Notes: a model not told the origin generated them from the letters alone. Counted from the first letter of the stretch, positions 1 to 12,310 are shown. The stretch: 64,000 bases of DNA from Catenaria anguillulae PL171 (GCA_002102555.1 MCFL01000048.1:62001-126000), one strand, 5' to 3'. Numbers and translations: made by a program.

Positions 1-910
1 CGCTCGACCTAAGCAAAAACAATCTGACGGGGTTTGCCTCCTTTGACCCATCAACTCGACCACACACCCTCTGCTGGCGTCGATCGACTGCCGCCATAAT
101 CCCATCATTCCACACTCCCATGCCCAGCGCGAGTCGCATGTGCGCAAGATGCGCGACCGTTTTCCAGCCCTCAGCATGCTCGACGGCCAAGAGCTCGTGC
201 AGCTGGCTATTGCTGCCGAAGAGGATGTGTTTCCGCCCGTGCTGGCGTCGTCATTCCATTCGCCCGATGTGCGCGATCCGGCGCTGCAGCAGTTTTTGCA
301 AGCATTCATGCAGGCGTTTGATGGCGATCGGAACCTACTCATGCCCGTATACCACTCAGACGCCCAGTTTTCAGTTGTTGCCGTTGGCCCGTTCCGTGGC
401 AACTATATGACCTCGCGCAACTTGTCAGAATCAAATACTCCTCTGTCTGGTATGAGACCAAATCTTCATTTTCTAATCCGCGACATTTGTTTGGTGACTG
501 ACACTCTGCTCCCGACTGTGTAGCCGAGTCGCGCTTCAACCGCCTCCACTATGGCCCCAAAGCCATCATCAGCGCACTCAACCAACTCCCCGCCACCCAA
601 CACATGTCGACACAATCGTCATGGACGCCTGGTCCAACCCCGTCATTGGCCCGCCCGGAACCCCGCTAATCACGGCTTTCATTCATGGCAACTTGACCGA
701 GCGCGAAAAGTACAACTCGCGGTCGCGCAACCAGACTTCAGCCACCCGGTCATTTGACCGCACGCTTGCGCTGATTCCAGCACCGCCCGGATCTCCGAGC
801 CCGTTCTTGGTTGTGCACGACCAGTTGCTCGTGCGGCCGCACGTACCTGTGGCACCGTGGAAGGGAGCGCCCGCTACGGCGCAAGAGGCCGAGCAGCGCA
901 AGCAGCAACA

Positions 911-948
<38 letters not shown>

Positions 949-1321
949 CAGTGGACCAGCGAATGCAGCTACGCCGCTTTTGCCAGGATTGCCGCCGAAA
1001 CCGCCGACCATGGTACATTTTTTGACGACTCTCGTTTATGTCGGACCACTCAATCCGTCTGACTCGTGATTCTCCCACATATTAGAGCGACGCCGAGTAC
1101 CAGCTGGTTGTTCAAGCCATGCAACAATTCGGACTCACATACGACGGTGCCATCCATTGTCTGCAAGTCACTGCCGGCGATTTGGCGCAAATTGGCGCGG
1201 CCAAGGCACGTTTCCTCAACCATTGCCATTGTGGTCCATTATTGCCGGCCGCTGACACGCTGTGACATTTTCTGCCGCACAGAATGCAGGTCAAATTCCT
1301 CCCAGCTGTTTCCGCCAGTAG
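1..1321 (+). CDS. MEX67: mRNA export receptor NXF1/MEX67, 3' part (5' end outside window)
   Basis: Carries mature mRNPs through nuclear pores. The window opens in the end of the LRR region (LDLSKNNLTGF), followed by RKMRDRFPALSMLDGQEL, which matches the LRR-to-NTF2 junction of NXF1. The NTF2-like domain follows (QQFLQAFMQAFDGDR, SFDRTLALIP, LVVHDQLLVRP). Next come a CAG/poly-Gln tract (about 899-948) and a C-terminal UBA-like TAP-C domain (VVQAMQQFGLTYDGAIHCL) that binds FG nucleoporins. Likely introns are 450-523, about 1014-1087 and about 1210-1287; the last exon reads RQIPPSCFRQ and stops at 1321. Two frame changes are needed, one near 603 (LNQLPATQH to HVDTIVMDAW) and one inside the CAG tract. 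Both sit in otherwise conserved sequence, so base-call errors are likelier than decay. The gene converges with DNMT2. Confidence 0.85.
899..948 (+). repeat. CAG/CAA microsatellite encoding poly-Gln in the NXF1 gene
   Basis: An almost pure run of CAG with a few CAA codons. The upstream coding frame reads it as Gln, while the frame that continues correctly into the TAP-C exon reads it as Ala. The repeat therefore either hides a one-base indel or has a miscounted length. Confidence 0.8.
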
Positions 1322-1576
1322 TCGTACATTTGTCAACGTAGTCTTTCTCCACCACCACCCCGCTTTGTGTCAAAACCGGACATGTCTGGTCATTGTCGCC
1401 TGTCCATCCCTTCAACCATCGTGTCCCGTTTGTTAGTCTTTGGATTGGATTCTTTTTGATGAATGCGATTGAGCAAGTAGGTAAATATACATACAAAATA
1501 CACTCAAAAACACTCTTTTTTGGACACTCAGTTGAATAGAGTCAGAAAAAAAACACCGGCATGAACATGAACGCAA

Positions 1577-2831
1577 TTATTGAAACAATTTCTTCATGAG
1601 CTCCCCTACCAGCTTGCAATTCAAGCTGTTCCCCAACAACCGATACCACTGTGCGGCACTGACATTGTCTGGAAATGATAACGATTCCGGAAACGAGTGC
1701 AGCCGCGCAACCTCGGTTGGCGAAAAGAAGCGCGGGTGCAGGGAAAGCAACTCATCGGCGTCATTGATGTAGTGCGGTTCTGCAGCGGGAGCACCGGCAA
1801 TGTCGTTGGGAACAAAGAGGGACCCGCTGCCGTAAATATGGTGCGATCCGTAGGCTTTGGTGAATGTGGTTGAGCGGGTGGAATGTGGGCTGACAACGTC
1901 TGTGAAGGGGCCGAACGTCAACATTTATCAGGGAAACCATCAAATGGCAAAGAAAGTAAAGGAGGAGGAGAACACACCAAAGTTGAATTTGAAGGTCTTG
2001 CGAATCCACTTTTCAGGCACTGCTGTGCTTGGGTCCACCTCCGAATCCAGAAATGTCGAAATGGGATCGACCGCAACAGCCTCGTCACCCGAGTGTCCAC
2101 ATTCCTCGCTCGGCCAGTGCAGCGGCCACTCGGTCTGGACCACACCCCGCTCAGAGTACAGTCCCTCTTGTTCTCCATCCTCGGCCTGCTTGTCCGCTCG
2201 CTTTCGGCGAGCCAGCAAAAAGTATCGCAGGCGCTTATTCGGCACACCGACCATGACGGGCTCCACCAAACACTCAATCATTTCATACCCTCTGCCATCA
2301 AGCACATCCACCAGCATTGCCCGACACTTGCTCTCTCGAAATTCTTGACATTTTCGAGCAACAAGTACTTTGGCGGGTCAGGCATTGTCTGCAACATCGA
2401 AGTCAAATGCAATAACCCACGGCTGCGGTCATCCTTGTCGTCGAGCGCCTTGCCACCGCGGGTGAATGGCTGGCATGGCGGTGAAAGGAACCAGGCGTTG
2501 GCCTTTAGTCGGGCCAGCGTCTCGTGCGAGACGTGGTCGATGGACGTTGGGAGGAGTTTGGTGGTTGGGTGGTTACGAGCGTAAACCTGGTTGGCCACTT
2601 CGTTGACGTCAAAGGCTACGACGACAGAGCCTGGAGCGCCCGAGTAGGTGAAGCCAAAGTGCTGGGTGTTGTTTACGATTCAATGCCGGATGCCGTCATT
2701 AGTCTGAGTTCAGTTGGTCGATGATGGCAGCGGCTGCCACGCAAAGTCCGAATACGCACGAGACCCCCAATACCGGAGAAAAACTCGATGGCGCGGATGG
2801 GTTGCTTTGTGTCATAAGTCATGGTATCCAT
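1577..2831 (-). CDS. DNMT2 family tRNA (cytosine-5) methyltransferase
   Basis: A class I SAM-dependent methyltransferase expected to methylate C38 of tRNA-Asp. Motif I is FSGIGGL. The catalytic loop is SPPCQPFTRGG, with the PCQ cysteine and the DNMT2-type CFT-like context, followed by LLENVKNFE (motif VI). LGNSLN (motif X) lies near the C-terminus in RLLGNSLNCKLVGELM. Three exons fit: about 2831-2760, 2661-1978 and 1899-1577, with introns 2662-2759 (phase 0) and 1900-1977 (phase 1, joining KFNF to DVVSPHS). One base seems missing in a GA-rich run near 2345, just after NVKNFE; the frame then continues as ESKCRAMLVDVL and GVPNKRLRYFLLA. I take the ATG at 2831; in-frame ATGs also lie at 2822 and 2888. 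Confidence 0.9.
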
Positions 2832-2989
2832 GGTTTTCCTTGCCGAATACTCGTACTCTGTTGTTTGCATCTCAGAGTCCCAAATCATCTACATGCATAG
2901 ATCACAAACTCTCTGACGCTCTGAATGCGCAGCTCGCAAAAAAAGAAACAAACAACAATTGCATGTACACTCAAGAGATAGAGAATGGT

Positions 2990-3641
2990 TTAAATCGTGC
3001 GCAAATCGTACTGTTTGCTCCGTTCTTGAATCTCAGCGTCAATAAACTGCAATCGCTGTGCTTGGGATCGAATCTGCGACTTGGTCTCCTCCATCTCCTT
3101 CTCCATTGTTGTGTGGTCTGGGGAAACAGAGCAGAAAGAAATCATGGCACTTGGTCAGAGACAGTCATTCAATACCATACCAACTCATCGAGCACTTTTC
3201 CGGCAGGTGAGACACGGACATACCCTTGGAAATCATTTCGACGGCCATTGACTTGTTCACCCGAATAAACATGTCGCCGACGTTGATCCATACCCTAGAA
3301 CCCTTGACGGCTGGCCGGGAAGGCGATGGAGATCGGCTGGAGCGACCGCGGTTGCTGCTCGTTGAACCCGCTGGTGGAGGCGACGACGAACGGTGGGGAA
3401 GCAGGTGCTTCATTGCTTCGCGATTCGATGTACGCCGACGGTCCAGCTCGGCCAAGAGGTCTTGCGACATGAGAATATCCTCCGCAATGGCTTCCCGCAT
3501 TGCGATACCTGTCCGAGATATGCGTATCCGGTGAGCAAAGCCTCTGGCGAAGCTCATCGATTGGCATCCTGTCTGGAACCATGGACTCGTCGTACCTTGG
3601 AGGTATTCGGGGTCAGACGCCGGGCCAGCTTCGCGAGACAT
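2990..3641 (-). CDS. PDRG1-like prefoldin-family protein
   Basis: PDRG1 is a small beta-type prefoldin-like subunit of the R2TP/prefoldin-like (PAQosome) complex in animals. The match is by pattern: a first helix ILMSQDLLAELDRRRTSNRE, a central VWINVGDMFIRV corresponding to the cFGNMFIk hairpin, and a second helix EKEMEETKSQIRSQAQRLQF. A Ser/Pro-rich loop lies between the helix and hairpin. Exons are 3641-3596, 3508-3224 and 3117-2990, with introns 3509-3595 and 3118-3223, both phase 1. They sum to an intact 152-residue frame. The coiled coil and the hairpin spacing support the family. The WDR92 gene at 16.9 kb encodes a partner of the same complex in animals, which fits but proves nothing. 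Confidence 0.75.
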
Positions 3642-3713
3642 TGTGCTTGTCAAATAGGAGCTTTTGAAATACAAGGACAACTATTGCTGGAGGTCTGCGT
3701 CAGCTCTTTGTAG

Positions 3714-4961
3714 ATAATCATTGGCATATGAGAACATTGTTTGTGCATATCCTCAACATAGCGACGTGCAGCTGCCAACCATCACTTGGGACCCGTCGTG
3801 TCCGGGCAGTCTCCATGATGACTTTCGAGTACATTTTGGATTCTTTCATGGAGTCATCTAAGCTCTAATAGTAACCCTCAGACATTGCCTGGCAAGACAC
3901 CCACACTCCGGCAGACTTTCTGCGGCAATTCCGCAATTCGCTGCCCGATTTGACTGGGTCAACAACTCGAATGTCCTGGAAGTGTGTGGTGCCTCCATCT
4001 TGGAACACGGCCATATCATCTTTTTGGACCTCCGCTCGATGTCTCGTTCCATTTCCCAATGATTCCCACCAGGCCCCACTGCGTCTCCTGAGGGAGGCTT
4101 AAGGGGTGGCCAGCGGGCCTGGATCAGTTCAGTATGGCGGAACGAACTCTTTGCAAACGGTTGCACGAAGGGCTTCATTGTCCTAAAGTCATGGTGTGCG
4201 CCGCCCGGCCGCCGGTCGTTGCTCTTCACTCGGTGCCATGATGTCGAATCGTCCGCCGATGATGAACAGGAAGTGGCTCTCGACCCAAGTGAATGTGAAT
4301 AATGGCAGATTCAAGTCCTACTGTCGCCCACAGCGCGCGTTTCGAAGGCGTTCCTTCGCTTGATGACGACAATCCTTCGCTCACGCCAATCCGTCGAGAG
4401 CGCCGGGCAACTGTCTGCGTCCGCCGTAAGAGTCACGTCTTTTCCCCTAGTGGTGGCACTGAACGGCCAGCAGGACGAAGCGTTGGTACAGAGTCCATCC
4501 TTGAAACGCTCATGATGGGCTTCGAATCTGCGCATGACCTATCGACGGACACCCTAAATCGACTCTTTTGGAGCAACTCATCCGCTGGAGCTTCATCGGG
4601 AGGGGCCGACCCAAGTGACAACTCGGCGGCAGCCATGATGAATCGGCGCAAGTCTGTTCGATACAGTCTTTCCCACGGTAGCGGTCGAACATGCGGCATC
4701 AAGTCATTGGGTGTGCTGGCGAATGGGCATGGTCCTTCCAGGCACAGGTCAATGCAGGGCTCATTTTCCATCCCACTCGGCGGCAACCATAATGCGTACG
4801 TTAATTCTGTTTTTACTTGTCATCGATCCAACACCAAATTTTGTTCGCATCCTCTGTGTGTCTTGTCACGTCGATTCACCTGTCCCGCCCGTGCGTATCG
4901 GTTACGGCGAGGTCAATTTAACTACATCTCAAGCCACATTATTACACGAATCAGCCAATGA
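3714..4961 (+). other. Probable coding segments of an unassigned gene
   Basis: Several stretches on the plus strand look coding but do not join cleanly. One contains FDWVNNSNVLEVCG and ILEHGHIIFLDLRSM (about 3935-4050). Another contains WISSVWRNELFANGCTKGF (about 4115-4180), and a Ser-rich one runs 4302-4800. In-frame stops and frame changes separate them, so the exon structure cannot be settled here. I do not recognise the family. The segments could form an upstream part of the gene at 4,977 or a separate gene. Confidence 0.3.
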
Positions 4962-4976
4962 ACTGTCCTTTGCACC

Positions 4977-7602
4977 ATGCCTGCCTCCAACCAATCTCGG
5001 CGCCAAAGCCAGGCTACGACCCTGGACTCGTCCGTGGCCAGTGCGACCGGCCACATCACCTTGACATTGCCTGTCCGCAACGGACAACGAACAAAGTCGC
5101 CTTCAATATCGCCAATGACCGCAAGAGGGCCATTCACCGGTGGCGCCGTGGGTGCAAGTGGATTACTGCACAACGGATCAAGCATTGTCCTATTTCCCAA
5201 CCAGTCCCATGCTTCGCACTCCCCGCAGAACCTTGCAAATCCCTCTGCCTCGTCTAATGGAGTCATTGCCGGCTCCACTGCCATAGGACCAACAAACTTG
5301 AGAGCTAATCATGCCCATGGACTTCTTGGCGGGTATAGGCTCAAAGACGGGGCTGGTGGTTTGCAGACGAGAGAGGCCATGCATCAGCTCAAAGGTACTT
5401 GATCAACTCACATCCCAGTCGACTCGGATGAGGATATGAATACGACCCTGTCCAGTTCTAACCAATAAAATGACATACATGGATCCCCAGGTCAGATATT
5501 CGATCGACTCCAACAACCCGTCGCCCGATGCTTTGACCGCTTCTTTCACTCTGAGGAATGTGATGCCTTTCTCGCAGACGGCGTCAAGTACATTCAACTG
5601 TTTCTTCGCCACCGCAACGCACATCTTGCTGCCGAAAGCAAAGTTGGCATTGACCGACTCAAACGGCTCTACTACGAGCACATTCCCACGACTCAGATTC
5701 TCCCAAAGGCACACCGCTCACCTTATCCTTCCGCCCATCTGGCCAACGAGACACGCCACCGCCATTTCATTCGAGCCCGTCAGCTGTCGTGGCAACAACC
5801 ACACCTTCCCCAAACGACTCAATGGCAAGCTCCTCTGGACAGCAACAACAGCGCGCTACCTCGCCCGACCCGCTCAATGCCTCCCATTCCAGCACACAAG
5901 CGCAAGCCGGCTCGCTTGCGTCGTCCATGACCAAACCCACGTCTCCCAACTCGTCTGCCAACGCGGAACCCACCCTCGAGTCCCTCCTGACTCAACGCGA
6001 CATTGCCATGCACGACCTGTGCCTGAAATACTGCCGCATCATCCAGCGCTATGGCGCCTCGCTCACTATTGCGGTCGAACGCTCTTTTTACGAGTGCTTT
6101 TACAACCTGCTGTCGGAATACTTTCGCGCACACACGACCGCGGGTGAATGGGCCGTTGTGGGTCCGCACTTGGAGTCCATCTTTCAAGCGCCCAGAATCC
6201 GTAAACCAACCGTGGCACATGTGTTGCCCGATCGACGCACGGGCATTTCGAGCGGGGCAACCATGGTAGGAGCAGCGGCGGGGCCCGTGGGCGGACTGGC
6301 CGGGCGCGGACCGGGTGGGTCGCCTGGCGGGATCGGTATGGGGCAAGGTGTTGGGATCAATCCACATGCGCATTTCCCAGATTGATGTTTCCATTGGAGC
6401 ATTCACTGCCACCAACAACAGGGCCGTCGCGCAGGATGAGCATGGCGATCGATGCGCAGGGCAACAAGCTTCTCGGGGGCAAGGCCGGTGACGACCCAGG
6501 TGCGAGTGGCATGGGAACGGCGACTGGTCCGCGTCTTGCGGGCATCGTTTCGCAAGCCCTCATCAGCAACGCGGCCATGGCTGCCGCTGTGGTTGCTGCC
6601 GGCGCACCCTCGGTCAATGCGCGCAAAAACATGAGCGCGATTGCCGCGTTGGCAAACTCGACAAATACGGGGCCGACAGGGTCCGGCCAGCATGAGGTGA
6701 TGGAAGTGATTGCGCGCGCGTTGGAGAGGAAGAAGGTCGAGGATGCCAAGCAGCGCGAGAGGGAGGAGAGGAGAAAGTCCGAGGCTAAAGTAACGGCCAG
6801 GGAAAACTTTTCTTTGCGTTCGATTATTCACGCGCGGAGTCCACTCGTGGCCCTGATTATGCCAACAGCAAGGGATCAGACGGCAAAGGTTGTGCAGGCG
6901 GGCAAGCAAATCTTGGTTGGCACACCAAAGAGTACGTCATGTTACGCATAGGAACTGGGGCAGCTCGACACCATGACTGACCAGGCCACAAATGCCTGAA
7001 ATTGCAGCCGGACTGCTCGCACCCGGCGCCAACATGGCACCCACACAGATTGGCATCCGTCCTCGGAGTTGGGCCCAACCTCGGATGCACCACCACCACC
7101 GTCTGCGATTCGCCGCGCAGTCACTGCCCGCGCGGCCCGGTCTCCCACATCTGCCGGCAAATCCTCCAATGCTCGAACAAACAGCGTCCACCACCGTCAC
7201 CCTGGGACGCGTCGCCCATCGACTTCGTCCGCAGCGCCGACATCCAAAATCGCATCACTAAGTGCAGACACGCCCGATCCCACCACTTCCGCGTCTTCAG
7301 ACCCCGACCCAGCAACCAGTACCGGTCCGCGGCTTTCCCTTCCGGCGTCTTCGGGTCCCGCTCGCAGGCACTCTCGTGCCGGATCGCTCGGAATTCCCGC
7401 CATTCTCACGTCGCCCTCGATTGACACGCCGTTGCCGTTTGGCGGGTCGGCGGCAAACCCGACGCGTGCGGGCGCGCTGCACTTGGCGATTGCGACGGCC
7501 GAGGAGGCGCGGCAGTTGGCGGCGCTGAGTTTGGGCGATTTCGTCGAGGCGGTGCATGTGGACGATGGTGTGGGTGTGGACGGTGCGGGGACGGGCGGAT
7601 GA
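4977..7602 (+). CDS. Conserved-looking protein of unknown function
   Basis: The start context is accATGcc and begins MPASNQSRRQSQ. A 96-nt intron (5395-5490, phase 1, with a CTAAC branch-like site) joins AMHQLKG to QIFDRLQQPVARCFDRFF. Two helical blocks look conserved: ECDAFLADGVKYIQLFLRHR (about 5560-5620) and TQRDIAMHDLCLKYCRIIQ with RSFYECFYNLLSEYFR (about 5990-6125). Between and after them are Ser/Pro/Gly-rich linkers, a charged coiled coil near 6720-6790, and a Ser-rich tail ending at 7602. A second intron probably spans about 6932-7013. Frame changes are needed near 5702, 6385 and 7065. The second block faintly resembles PPP1R36-type sequences (a family with testis or flagellar roles), but I cannot claim membership. 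Confidence 0.5.
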
Positions 7603-7889
7603 AGTATGCAAAGTGCATTGTGAAAGCAAATGGGCGAGGTATATTTATTTATGGCATTCCAAAGGATGGAGGATGACAAGCAAGCAAAACCATATCGGAT
7701 ATGGGAACAAACAGATAGGAAGGCGAAAAAACAGAAGCTGGCGCTGATCAAGCGTGCGAGCGTGGGCCGCGAAAAAAAATGATAGCATCGACCCTGTGGG
7801 CTGAGGGAGTGACTGGGTGTTTGCCTACTACAACTGCGGCTGCCGATGGCCATGTAATGTAAATCGAGGGTAAGAAATGGGGGCAAAGT

Positions 7890-9820
7890 TTACTTGGCCA
7901 AGTGACTGGGCGAGTTGTGGAAGAGGCTCTTCCACATGAATGCTTCCGATAACAATAGTTCCGTGTCCTTTTCGGTCCAATCCTTTGTTGGGGGCGACTG
8001 GAGAAAGAGCATGATATCCTGGCATTGAACACAAATGAAATCAGCATGAAACCTCTGGGTTCCCTGCTAAGTGAAAAGCAATCAAGAGTACCGGAAACTC
8101 CTTTGCTCGCAACTCTTTGCTCCACCTCACCAAAAACGCCGCGCACACGTACACATGAAAGTCGTTCAAATCGCCCTCCTCGGACAAGTACGTGTCCCAC
8201 ATGCGAATCGTGATGTGATGCCCGACCTCGCGCATCAGCAGGCAATTCATCCACCGGAACGCAAACTGGATAAATTCGACGTTTTCCTTGGCAAGGTGTG
8301 CGGCGAGTGGTGCATCGATGCGCATCATGAGGTCCTTGAGACGCGAGACGAGCCGTTGGATGCCTGGCTGCGCGTATGTGTAGTTGTCCTATGTGTAACG
8401 GTGACAAGGAAGCATGAGTCAGTTGCAAAGAGCTTCCATGAGTCCAATGAGCATGAAGCAAACCTGAATGCCATCAATCAACTTCGTCAAGCACCAAAAT
8501 GCGTCCGCCTCAACACCCGTCAGCACCTCCTCCTTGACCTTGGCAACATCCCCATCCACTGCGTCCAACTCTGGCTGCAAGTACACGCTGAAAAATGGCG
8601 TCAACAAGTCGTTGATGCCCTGTACATATCCAGACGCCGGATGGCGCATTGCCCAACAATACAAGATCCGCTCCAACGCGGCCTGAACCCGCTCATGCGT
8701 GTACAAATCACTCGGGCGTGTCCTCAGCACATCAATATGAATCTGGTGCATAAGCGGCTTGTCGGTGGGCTCGTTGCGTTGCGTGCCCAGCGACTGCAAC
8801 ACGGTATCCTCGTAATCGGCGCGCTTGCGCGCGAGCACCGTGGCGCGGCGCTCTGTTGAGCATGGCAGGTAACCCATGAGCAGTTTCCAGCAGTCCGGGC
8901 GCAGGTCGTCCGGAATGCCTGACCAGGCGAGTTTGCGCAGGGCGGGGAGGTCGAGTGTTGGCGCAGAGAGTAGAGTGTGGAATTTGGTGTGGCGCTGCAG
9001 CTTGGCGTTGATGCGACGGACCTCGTCTTCGGCGGCGCGGTCAGCGGGGTCAATTGCTGCGGTTACGCCGCCAGCGGCGGAGGCCGAAACGGACGATGCG
9101 CGACTGGATCGGTTGTTGGCGTTGGTCACGGATGGAAGAGTGGACACGGAGGAGTTGGCCGTGGATGGGCTCGTACTTGACGACGATGCGTCCGTGGACG
9201 AGCGGCGGCCCGCTGGTGGTGGTTGGAGAATGACTGACGACGAGGACGCAGTTGAGGAGGATTTGCCGATCGAGGCAATCGCGGTTGATGAAGGCAAAGG
9301 TCCTGGTGTTTCCAGCTCGCCCCAAGCATCTGATGTTTGGTCGACGAGCTGGTCGCGCGTTTTGAGTTGCTTTCTTGAGCTACGTGGACTGCCATCGGTG
9401 CCTGAGGAGTGATGATTGGAGGAGTGAGAAGACGACTGGTTATCAGATGGGCTTGAACTGAGTCTGCGCGACACATATTGTCAGCCAATCGTGCGCTCAG
9501 TGAGAATAACAGATCACACAGGGGAAGGAACGTTGACTATACAATTTGGCCGCAATCGATGCCGGACTCGCAAACGTGTGCTGAGCGCCAAACACTTTGG
9601 GCTGTCCATCAGCCGATGCAGATCCGCCAACAGGCCGAATGCTCCCTGGTAACCGAGAAACTTGACGACGCCAAAACGATCGCGCAGCAGGTGGTGAAGA
9701 GTCGTTGACGACGGGGCCGCCGCTTTGCTGTGATAAGTCGCTCGCCGGTGGCATTGTGCCTTGGCCAGGCGACGATATGCTTGCTCGCGGCGAGGGAGAC
9801 GGTGCTGGTACAGACGCCAT
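7890..9820 (-). CDS. TBC1D22/GYP1-type Rab GTPase-activating protein
   Basis: Speeds GTP hydrolysis on Golgi Rabs (Ypt1/Rab1 class for yeast Gyp1). The N-terminus carries the TBC1D22 signature SFWRRQVSRLPGSI and VFGAQH. A Ser-rich linker follows, then the TBC domain: LRKLAWSGIPDDLRPDCWKL contains the arginine finger, and RHPASGYVQGINDLLTPF the glutamine finger (YVQG). The end has FRWMNCLLMREV, WDTYLSEEGDL and HVYVCAAFLVRW. Exons are 9820-9543, 9463-8464, 8388-8092 and 8018-7890, with introns 9464-9542, 8389-8463 and 8019-8091. The spliced frame is intact at 567 residues with no breaks. It is divergent from ESF2 and shares a roughly 410-bp upstream region with it. Confidence 0.93.
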
Positions 9821-10231
9821 AGCGCTGTCGGTCGTGCAGCGAAGATTCGGGGCACGTGTCGGTTTAAAGTGGGTGTGGCGTAGCCGAAAGGTTCGGGCGA
9901 CGACACCGGATACAGGATGAGGTGACCGCGGAATGGGCAGAGGATGATTGCATTGACAGCTTGTGCAATTGCATTGAGTCGTTCATCAAAGGATTTCGCC
10001 TTTTCTTGAGGCCGTGAGCATTTGGACTTAGCATTTCCAAGCTGGACTCCTGGCGCAAGACAAGACGCGAGCACAGAGCCGCGAGAGCGAACGCGGGACG
10101 GAAACACATCACACCACATCACGTGCAACTGCCAAGCGCGCTCACCCACTCCTTTCATCTGTTCCCGGTTTTGCCCCATGGCACCGTATCGTATCGCACG
10201 GCTTGCCCATGAAGGAAACAGCGATGCAACC
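9821..10231. promoter_or_regulatory. Shared upstream region of the divergent GYP1 and ESF2 genes
   Basis: A 411-bp gap between two divergent start codons, so it must contain both promoters. I see no clear TATA box or repeated element. An in-frame ATG at 10178 could extend ESF2 by 18 residues. Confidence 0.5.
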
Positions 10232-11439
10232 ATGAAATCAAAGAAATCAAAACAATCGGCCACCGCCGCCGCGCCAGACCCAAGGTTCAACGTCGCTGCC
10301 CTTGGCCTGGACGCTAATTCCAAGTCAGCTGCCGGTACCCTCCCATCTCAGGTGGACGGATGGGACCGCGACGCCGGCGATGACGACCAATCCGAGCCCG
10401 AGTCGGGGCCCACGTCGGAATCGCAATCCGCCGATGAGGACGAGGACGAGGAGGAGGCAAGTCAAAGTGACGGCGAATCACGGCAGTCGGACGATGATGA
10501 CGACGACGAATTTGACGACCAAGACGGTGACGACCATGCGTATGACATTGACAAGGTTCACAGTGACGCCGAAGACGACGACGACGACTCTGCCTCGCCA
10601 TCAGCACCTCGCAAAAAAGTCATTTCGGAAACTGACGTGGAGAAATTCAAGGCCAAACGCGACCGCACTGGCCTCGTCTACCTCTCGCGAGTGCCTCCAT
10701 TCATGCCGCACGAAGTCGTTCGCAAGCTGCTGTCTCAGTACGCGACCCTGGGCCGCATGTACTTGGCGCCCGAGGACCCCAAGTCGTCTGCGCGCCGAAA
10801 AAAGTACAAGAAGAATGGGCGCAAGATGTACACTGAGGGGTGGGTAGAAGTGCTCGACAAGCGCGAGGCAAAGGCCATGGCAAGCAACCTTAACAATCAG
10901 ATTGTGGGCGGCAAGAAGCTGAGCAAGTGGCACGATTGCATTTGGAACATCAAGTATTTGCCAAAGTTCAAGTGGCATCACTTGACTGAGCAGATTTGTA
11001 TGCTTTCTTTCCGCTTCCTCGCGGCGCACCACCTGGTTTACTCACTCACGACCCACCTTCACCTTACGTGTCCTTGGCAGCCTACGAACGCCGCCAACGC
11101 GAGCAACGCCTGCGTGCTGAAATCATGCAAGCCAAACGCGAAAACAAGGTCTACCTGGAAAACGTCGCCAAGTCCAAGATGATTACCGCCATGAAGGACA
11201 AGAACAAGCAAAAGCGCAAGCGCGCCGAGGCAGAGGCAGAGTCGGCCGGTGGCGACGTGGTTCCCACGGGCGACAAGTCGGTGGCGGCTGCCGCAGCGGC
11301 AACAAACGCCGTGTCGGATTTGGACGGTATCCGCCGCAGGTTCAAGCAGCGTAAGGTGGTGCACGATGTGGAAGAAGTGGAGGATCGGGACGAGGATTTG
11401 AGCAAGGTCAAGGGCGTGTTGAGCAAAATCTTTGGTTGA
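10232..11439 (+). CDS. ESF2: ESF2/ABT1 pre-rRNA processing factor
   Basis: A nucleolar RNA-binding protein of the small-subunit processome, needed for early 18S rRNA cleavages through the Dbp8 helicase. A highly acidic, repetitive N-terminal half (Asp/Glu/Ser, roughly residues 45-125) is followed by a single RRM: TGLVYLSRVPPFMPHEVVRK, then LGRMYLAPED and TEGWVEVLDKREAK. The ESF2 block KWHDCIWNIKYLPKFKWHHL follows. The tail is basic and helical (YERRQREQRLRAEIMQAK). Exons 10232-10997 and 11081-11439 are joined by a phase 1 intron (10998-11080). The 374-residue frame is intact. The acidic tract is encoded by imperfect GAC/GAT repeats. Confidence 0.92.
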
Positions 11440-11625
11440 GGCATCGTTTGCATTGTTTATCAATTTTTTTCTACTATACTCTCCCATTGCCATTCGATTA
11501 CTCTCGAGAGTCGTTGCCTTCTCATGCCATCACTTTACCTTGCCCCTCCGTTCTCCTGGAGTCAGCAGGACGTGGACAGGGCTAGCACTTGTGCCTCGCC
11601 AGTCAAGCTCATGATCGATCTTTAA

Positions 11626-11637
11626 CCCTTTAGCCCC
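11626..11637 (+). repeat. Left terminal inverted repeat of the piggyBac-like element
   Basis: CCCTTTAGCCCC directly follows TTAA. It pairs with 12789-12800 with one mismatch. Confidence 0.75.
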
Positions 11638-12310
11638 TGGGATTTGGACAGCTGCGTCCAGCCACTTAAAGTTCGCGTTTCGCCGCTTAATACACACGAT
11701 CGCTTTTCTATGCTTTATTTTTTGCCCACTATTAACAAACTAGAATATTCACGCAAACCAGAGGACGAATGAAGAACGGCAACGCAGCACCAAAATCTAT
11801 CGTGCGGATTACACTACCAAACAGATGGAGCCAGCACTCACGGCCTTTCATGGATTTTCCACGCGGCTCCCAGCAGAGTGTTTCCTTGTGTGGACAACCG
11901 CTTGACTGGTTTCAAAACTCGAGATAGTCTTCCAATAGCAAAACCCATGAATGCTGCAAAGAGCTCCTTCCCCAAGCCGTCGTCTTCTGGGTGATTCGGT
12001 GCAATTATTGGTGGCAATGGGCGACCAGGGGAAAAAGATTCAACTGGCGGGTGTCGCTGACAAAAACATGCTAGGCCATGGCTGCTGTGGGGCGTCAGGC
12101 TCAACGCTGGTTGTCGAATGTGACACCTACAGTACAGTTTCCAGCAGGTAGGCCATCGCATTGATTTCGGCAGCTGTATGCCCAAGGCATCGTTTTTTGT
12201 CTGGTCGTCAGGAGGATGTCAACGTGGTCGTGCACTCGACAGAAAATGGTGATCAACATGGAGATCAATATGGCATTCTGGCATGAAAACACGTCCAACG
12301 GCGAACACGC

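Noticed and set aside
3194-3223. A possible 29-nt intron in the PDRG1 gene (GTATGT to AAAAG)
   Set aside because: The same donor with the acceptor at 3118 gives a 106-nt intron and joins MISK directly to DHTTMEKEME, which aligns better with PDRG1. A 29-nt intron is not needed.
10302-10847. Thr/Arg-rich plus-strand frame inside ESF2
   Set aside because: It is the alternative-frame shadow of ESF2's Asp/Glu repeat and RRM.
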